Shown: positions 7,641 through 10,597 of the stretch, piece by piece
Layout: the number at the start of each line of letters is the position of its first letter
Numbering within the stretch: the first letter of the stretch is position 1
DNA from: Usnea hakonensis
Lineage: Eukaryota > Ascomycota > Lecanoromycetes > Lecanorales > Parmeliaceae
Length of the DNA stretch: 10,597 nucleotides
Assembly (NCBI GenBank): GCA_013423325.1
Contig: BLJB01000652.1
Coordinates: forward strand, 1-10,597
Reading direction: 5' to 3'
Notes under the pieces: generated by a model
What the model was told of the DNA's origin: nothing
The model's database searches: none
Seen by the model: the letters and a program-made list of their open reading frames with translations, nothing else
Position numbers and translations under genes: made by a program

Positions 7641-8379
7641 AAATAGTAAAACTAGAAATTATAAAGATTATAATTTAAGAGCTAGTCTACTTCTTATCTT
7701 CTAGCTAGCTAGAAACTAGAAGAGAGATAGATAAATATCTAGAGAATATTATAGTAGGCCTAAAAAAGATAATAGAAGAGATTATTCTATAGACTAAATT
7801 ATTAGATAAGACTTAATTATTCTAGAACTATAATTATAGTAAGACTATACTAAAGGTAAAATACCTCGCGGCCGAATATTAAAATAGCTATAGAAACCGA
7901 AGGGAGAAAAAATAGCGTATAGCTATAAAATATTAGAATAAGATAATTAGTAAAGCTAAAATGCTTAACTTTAAATAAGGGGTCTACGAAGTAGAAGAGT
8001 TATAGAAGAGAATCTAGAGGCTAGCTAAATAGACTAGATAAAATAGTATAAATCTAAAACTATTATTTAAGTTCCTAGTATTTAAGGATAGAGAAGTTAA
8101 TCTAGTAAAATTATTTAAAGATAAAATAAAGGTATTTTAAAAAATATTCTTTCCTCCCCCTCTATAAGTAGATCTTATTAATATTAAGAATATAGTCTAT
8201 TTAGACTTAGCTAAGATAACTATAGAACTAATAGAGAAAGAGGTAAAGGTAGCTATCTTTCGCCCTAAATAGGATAAAGTACTAGAGATAAATAGAATAC
8301 TAAATAGATTTCTAAAGCTAGTTATTAAAGAGGCCCTTCTATAGCTTTCTAGACTCTTCTAAATATATATAGATCTAGA

Positions 8380-9000
8380 TTACTATCCGAGGAAGTTTAA
8401 AGTCGCTAATATAATAGTTCTCTATAAACCGGGTAAAGATAACTATTTTAAATTAAAATTATATCGACTAATCGCCCTATTAAGTACTCTAGGGAAGGCT
8501 CTAGAAATAGTTATAACTAAGAGACTTAGCGACTATATAAAGGAATATAACCTTCTCCCTCTAGAATAAATAGATATATAGAGAGGGTAGTCTACTAAGA
8601 TAGTCCTAGAGATAATAGTAAATATAGTATATATAATTTAAGGTAGTAATAAATAATACGTAGCTAGCCTACTCTCTCTAAATATAGTAGAGGTATTTAA
8701 TAATATATTCTATAAACGGCTTCTCTATAATTTTAAATCTAAAGGAATCTCTCTCTAGATAGTAAACTAGATATCGAGCTTTCTTATAGAGAGAGTAAAG
8801 TTAATAACGCTAGAGTAGAAAATAAGCGAGGTAGAACTAATAAAAATAGAGATCTTATAGAGATCCTTAATATCCCTTATATTATTTCTATTCTTTAATA
8901 TATTATTTATTAAAGAGTACTCGAAGCTAAAGCTAAACCTTTAAGTCGAAGACTTTATTAATAATATCTATCTACTAGTATATAGGAAGAGTATAGAGGC
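8380..9000 (+). other. Non-LTR reverse transcriptase core of LINE ORF2
   Basis: From FKVANIIVLYKPGKD at 8396 the text follows the fungal LINE RT block by block. Both catalytic motifs have lost Asp to Asn: the first Asp at 8681 and both Asp of the FxDD box at 8960-8965. The block before it (LISLILFLFFN, about 8870-8900) matches the G-PQGSPLSPILF region with its Gly/Pro codons mutated. Confidence 0.9.
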
Positions 9001-10228
9001 TAATTATATAATATTTAAAATAACTTATAAAATATACTTAAAATAGATAAAAATATATAGAGTAATTTTTATTTTTAAGAAATATAAATTAATCTATTTT
9101 ACTAGAAGATTAAAACGCTTTAATATAAAAATTATAGTAGATCTAGAAGTAATAGTTATAGAGTTAAAGAGTAGTATATAGATCCTAAATTTATATATAA
9201 ATAGAAAACTAAGGTAAGGCCTTTATCTTAAGAAGATAAAAGCTAAGATAGTATTCTAATACTTTATATTATTAATAATAGTAGTCTCGATATAGAGAAT
9301 AATACTAAACTAAATATATATAATATATTAGGCCGTTATTCGGCTAGTAATAATATACGCGGTAGCTATCTAGTATAATCTAGCGAGTATATAAGAAGTA
9401 ATAAAGATACTAGAAAGATAGCTAGAAATAATCTAGAATAAGTATCTAAAATATATCTTAGAAGTATATAAGGTAATAAATACTAGGGAACTAGAAATAG
9501 AAATAGATATTTCCTCTATATAAGTCTCTTTAAATTTAGTAGTCCTCCGTTACTAAGCCTTTAAGGGCGTATACGAGGTTATAAAAATTAGAAATATACG
9601 TATTTATAGAGTACTCTAAAGGAAACGAGGTTATAGAGTAAAAGTACCTTTAATATCTATAATAGAGAAGAGCTTATAGGCCGAAGGGGCCCTCTCCAAA
9701 AGAGGATAGAAGTAATATAACGTAGAGAAAAGAGAAAGGAAGGAGATAGAAATAATAAAAAGAAAAATATAGGGCTAAGATAATATAGTCTAGTATATCC
9801 TATAGAAAGGCTACTATATAAGTATATTTAAAGATAAGAAGATACTAGCTTAGAGACTTAAAGACTAAAAAATAAAGAGAATACTTTACTATAATTTTAT
9901 AAAAGCCGAAAGCTCCGCCTTAATCTAAATATAAATAGAGAAGATTAGGCTAGTATAGTTCCTCTTCTATTATAAAGTCTTAAATATCTATATAGCTAGC
10001 TACGAATATAGCTAATTAAAATAGAATACTAAATATATCCTTATTTTCTATTTAAGGCTAGAATAATCTAGACTAGTACTTCTAGAATCCGTAGAAACTA
10101 GTAATCTACGGAGAATATTAATTATCTTAAAAGGGTCGAGGATATTAACTAGATAACTAATTTAGTCTAGTCTTCTAGATTAATATTCCCTAATAAAAGA
10201 CTAATTATATAGGGGGGGAGTAGCTTAA

Positions 10229-10450
10229 GGGGTACTAATATTAATATAGAGAAAGTAGAGAGGTACGAGCGTAGAGAGTACTAAGCGGTAGTAGTCGAAA
10301 ATAGTATATAGACTTAAAACCGTAGAGATAAGTAGGAGTACGGTAAGGTTTTTTATTCTAGTAGTAGTAATACTACGAAGGTTTTCCTTATACTATTACT
10401 ATAGAGATTCCTATAATTATCTTTCATATAGTTAGATAGACACGAGTATG
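10229..10450 (+). other. Putative LINE 3' untranslated region
   Basis: There is no reading frame. The composition is slightly richer in G than the coding part, with the short perfect inverted repeat GTAGTA-a-TACTAC near 10360. From about 10424, CpA and TpG reappear (10425, 10441, 10449), suggesting the end of the RIPed repeat. No poly-A or microsatellite tail is visible. Confidence 0.45.
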
Positions 10451-10597
10451 AATTCCAATCCAATATTATTATTAGATCGTTAATCTATAAATACCCCCTC
10501 TTAGGTTCTTTTAGCTCGTCTAAAGCCTTGAGTAGAATAGTAATAGAATTATTAATATTATATAATTAATAGATTAATTAAATAATATTAGAACTAT
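10451..10597. other. AT-rich right flank, no gene seen
   Basis: After a short patch with normal CpA (10456, 10461), the sequence becomes AT-rich and CpA/TpG-poor again, apart from a TpG near 10529. A TATAAATA sequence followed by a C-run lies at 10486-10493. In this composition a TATA-like match alone means little. It is probably another RIPed repeat or RIP spread into flanking DNA. Confidence 0.35.

Larger units (their letters stand above)
6881..10228 (+). pseudogene. LINE ORF2: AP endonuclease plus reverse transcriptase, RIPed
   Basis: One frame (codons starting at 6911, 7328, 8402, 8945, 9332, 9908) runs the whole length, about 1,100 codons, with dozens of stops and no frameshift. The endonuclease starts at YNIRGKLE (6917 on), with EDFN for GDFN at 7328-7339 and SDY for SDH at 7565-7573. 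RT blocks are KPGKD (8426-8440), YRLIALLSTLGKALE (about 8462-8506), LNIVEVFNN for the first Asp motif (8678-8704), and FINN for FVDD at 8954-8965. Tad1-type C-terminal segments follow: YAVAIWYNLAS-like at about 9356-9388, then Tyr-substituted CxC at 10001-10009 and HxxxxC at 10034-10051. The family nicks the target and primes cDNA from it; here catalytic Asp, His and Cys are mutated and the gene is dead. The true stop is probably near 10226. Confidence 0.9.
4767..10450 (+). mobile_element. RIP-degraded Tad1-like LINE (non-LTR retrotransposon)
   Basis: Two plus-strand reading frames in tandem define it. ORF1 carries Gag-like zinc knuckles. ORF2 carries an AP endonuclease, a non-LTR reverse transcriptase and the C-terminal CxC...HxxxxC domain typical of Tad1-clade fungal LINEs. 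No ribonuclease H domain is evident between RT and the C-terminal finger. Conserved positions show TAA/TAG for Gln/Trp and Tyr for Cys/His. A few CpA/TpG survive in the body (near 5860, 5932, 6061, 6213, 7962, 9697). The 5' limit is uncertain (ORF1 ATG at 4767, or a possible target repeat at 4784). The 3' limit is placed where CpA/TpG return, between 10424 and 10466. No poly-A or simple-repeat tail is evident. Confidence 0.9.

Noticed and set aside
150..10450. CRISPR array, defence island or other new gene system.
   Set aside because: There are no spaced short repeats and no intact genes; all coding signals trace to two dead retrotransposons.
10486..10493. TATAAATA as a real core promoter at the right edge.
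   Set aside because: Such a match is expected by chance in AT-rich DNA, and no gene or LTR structure follows within the window.

Overview
The window reads as a transposon graveyard from a filamentous ascomycete (Pezizomycotina) that has, or once had, repeat-induced point mutation (RIP). From about 150 to 10420, CpA and TpG are almost absent and TpA is everywhere, while CpG survives. Both large elements are full of in-frame TAA/TAG where their families have Gln or Trp, and Tyr where they have Cys or His. Those are the products of C-to-T change at CpA on either strand. I see no intact host gene; species cannot be told from this.

Layout, left to right. (1) 1-133: ordinary-composition, un-RIPed DNA with an open minus-strand frame of unknown function running off the edge. 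(2) About 158-4755: a very AT-rich, heavily RIPed Ty3/gypsy LTR retrotransposon on the minus strand. Gag, reverse transcriptase, RNase H and the start of integrase can be read in order from high to low coordinates. It is cut off just after the first catalytic Asp of integrase, so the rest of integrase and the 3' LTR are missing. (3) About 4767-10450: a plus-strand Tad1-like LINE with ORF1 (gag-like, three zinc knuckles) and ORF2 (AP endonuclease, reverse transcriptase, C-terminal CxC/HxxxxC domain). It is riddled with RIP stops, but ORF2 stays in one frame throughout. (4) 5233-5679, inserted in LINE ORF1: a 447-bp non-autonomous LTR element (TRIM/SMART type) with 103-bp LTRs and a perfect 5-bp target duplication. 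It still has normal CpA/TpG, so it mostly escaped RIP. (5) About 10452-10597: AT-rich RIPed flank with no readable gene.

Inferred history: the gypsy and LINE insertions were RIPed, the gypsy element by eye more deeply. The TRIM landed in the already degraded LINE, or was spared because it is short, and its two LTRs have since drifted apart mainly at RIP-type sites. Nothing here looks able to make protein. The least ordinary item is the TRIM, with its tRNA-like T-arm/B-box next to a candidate primer-binding site.
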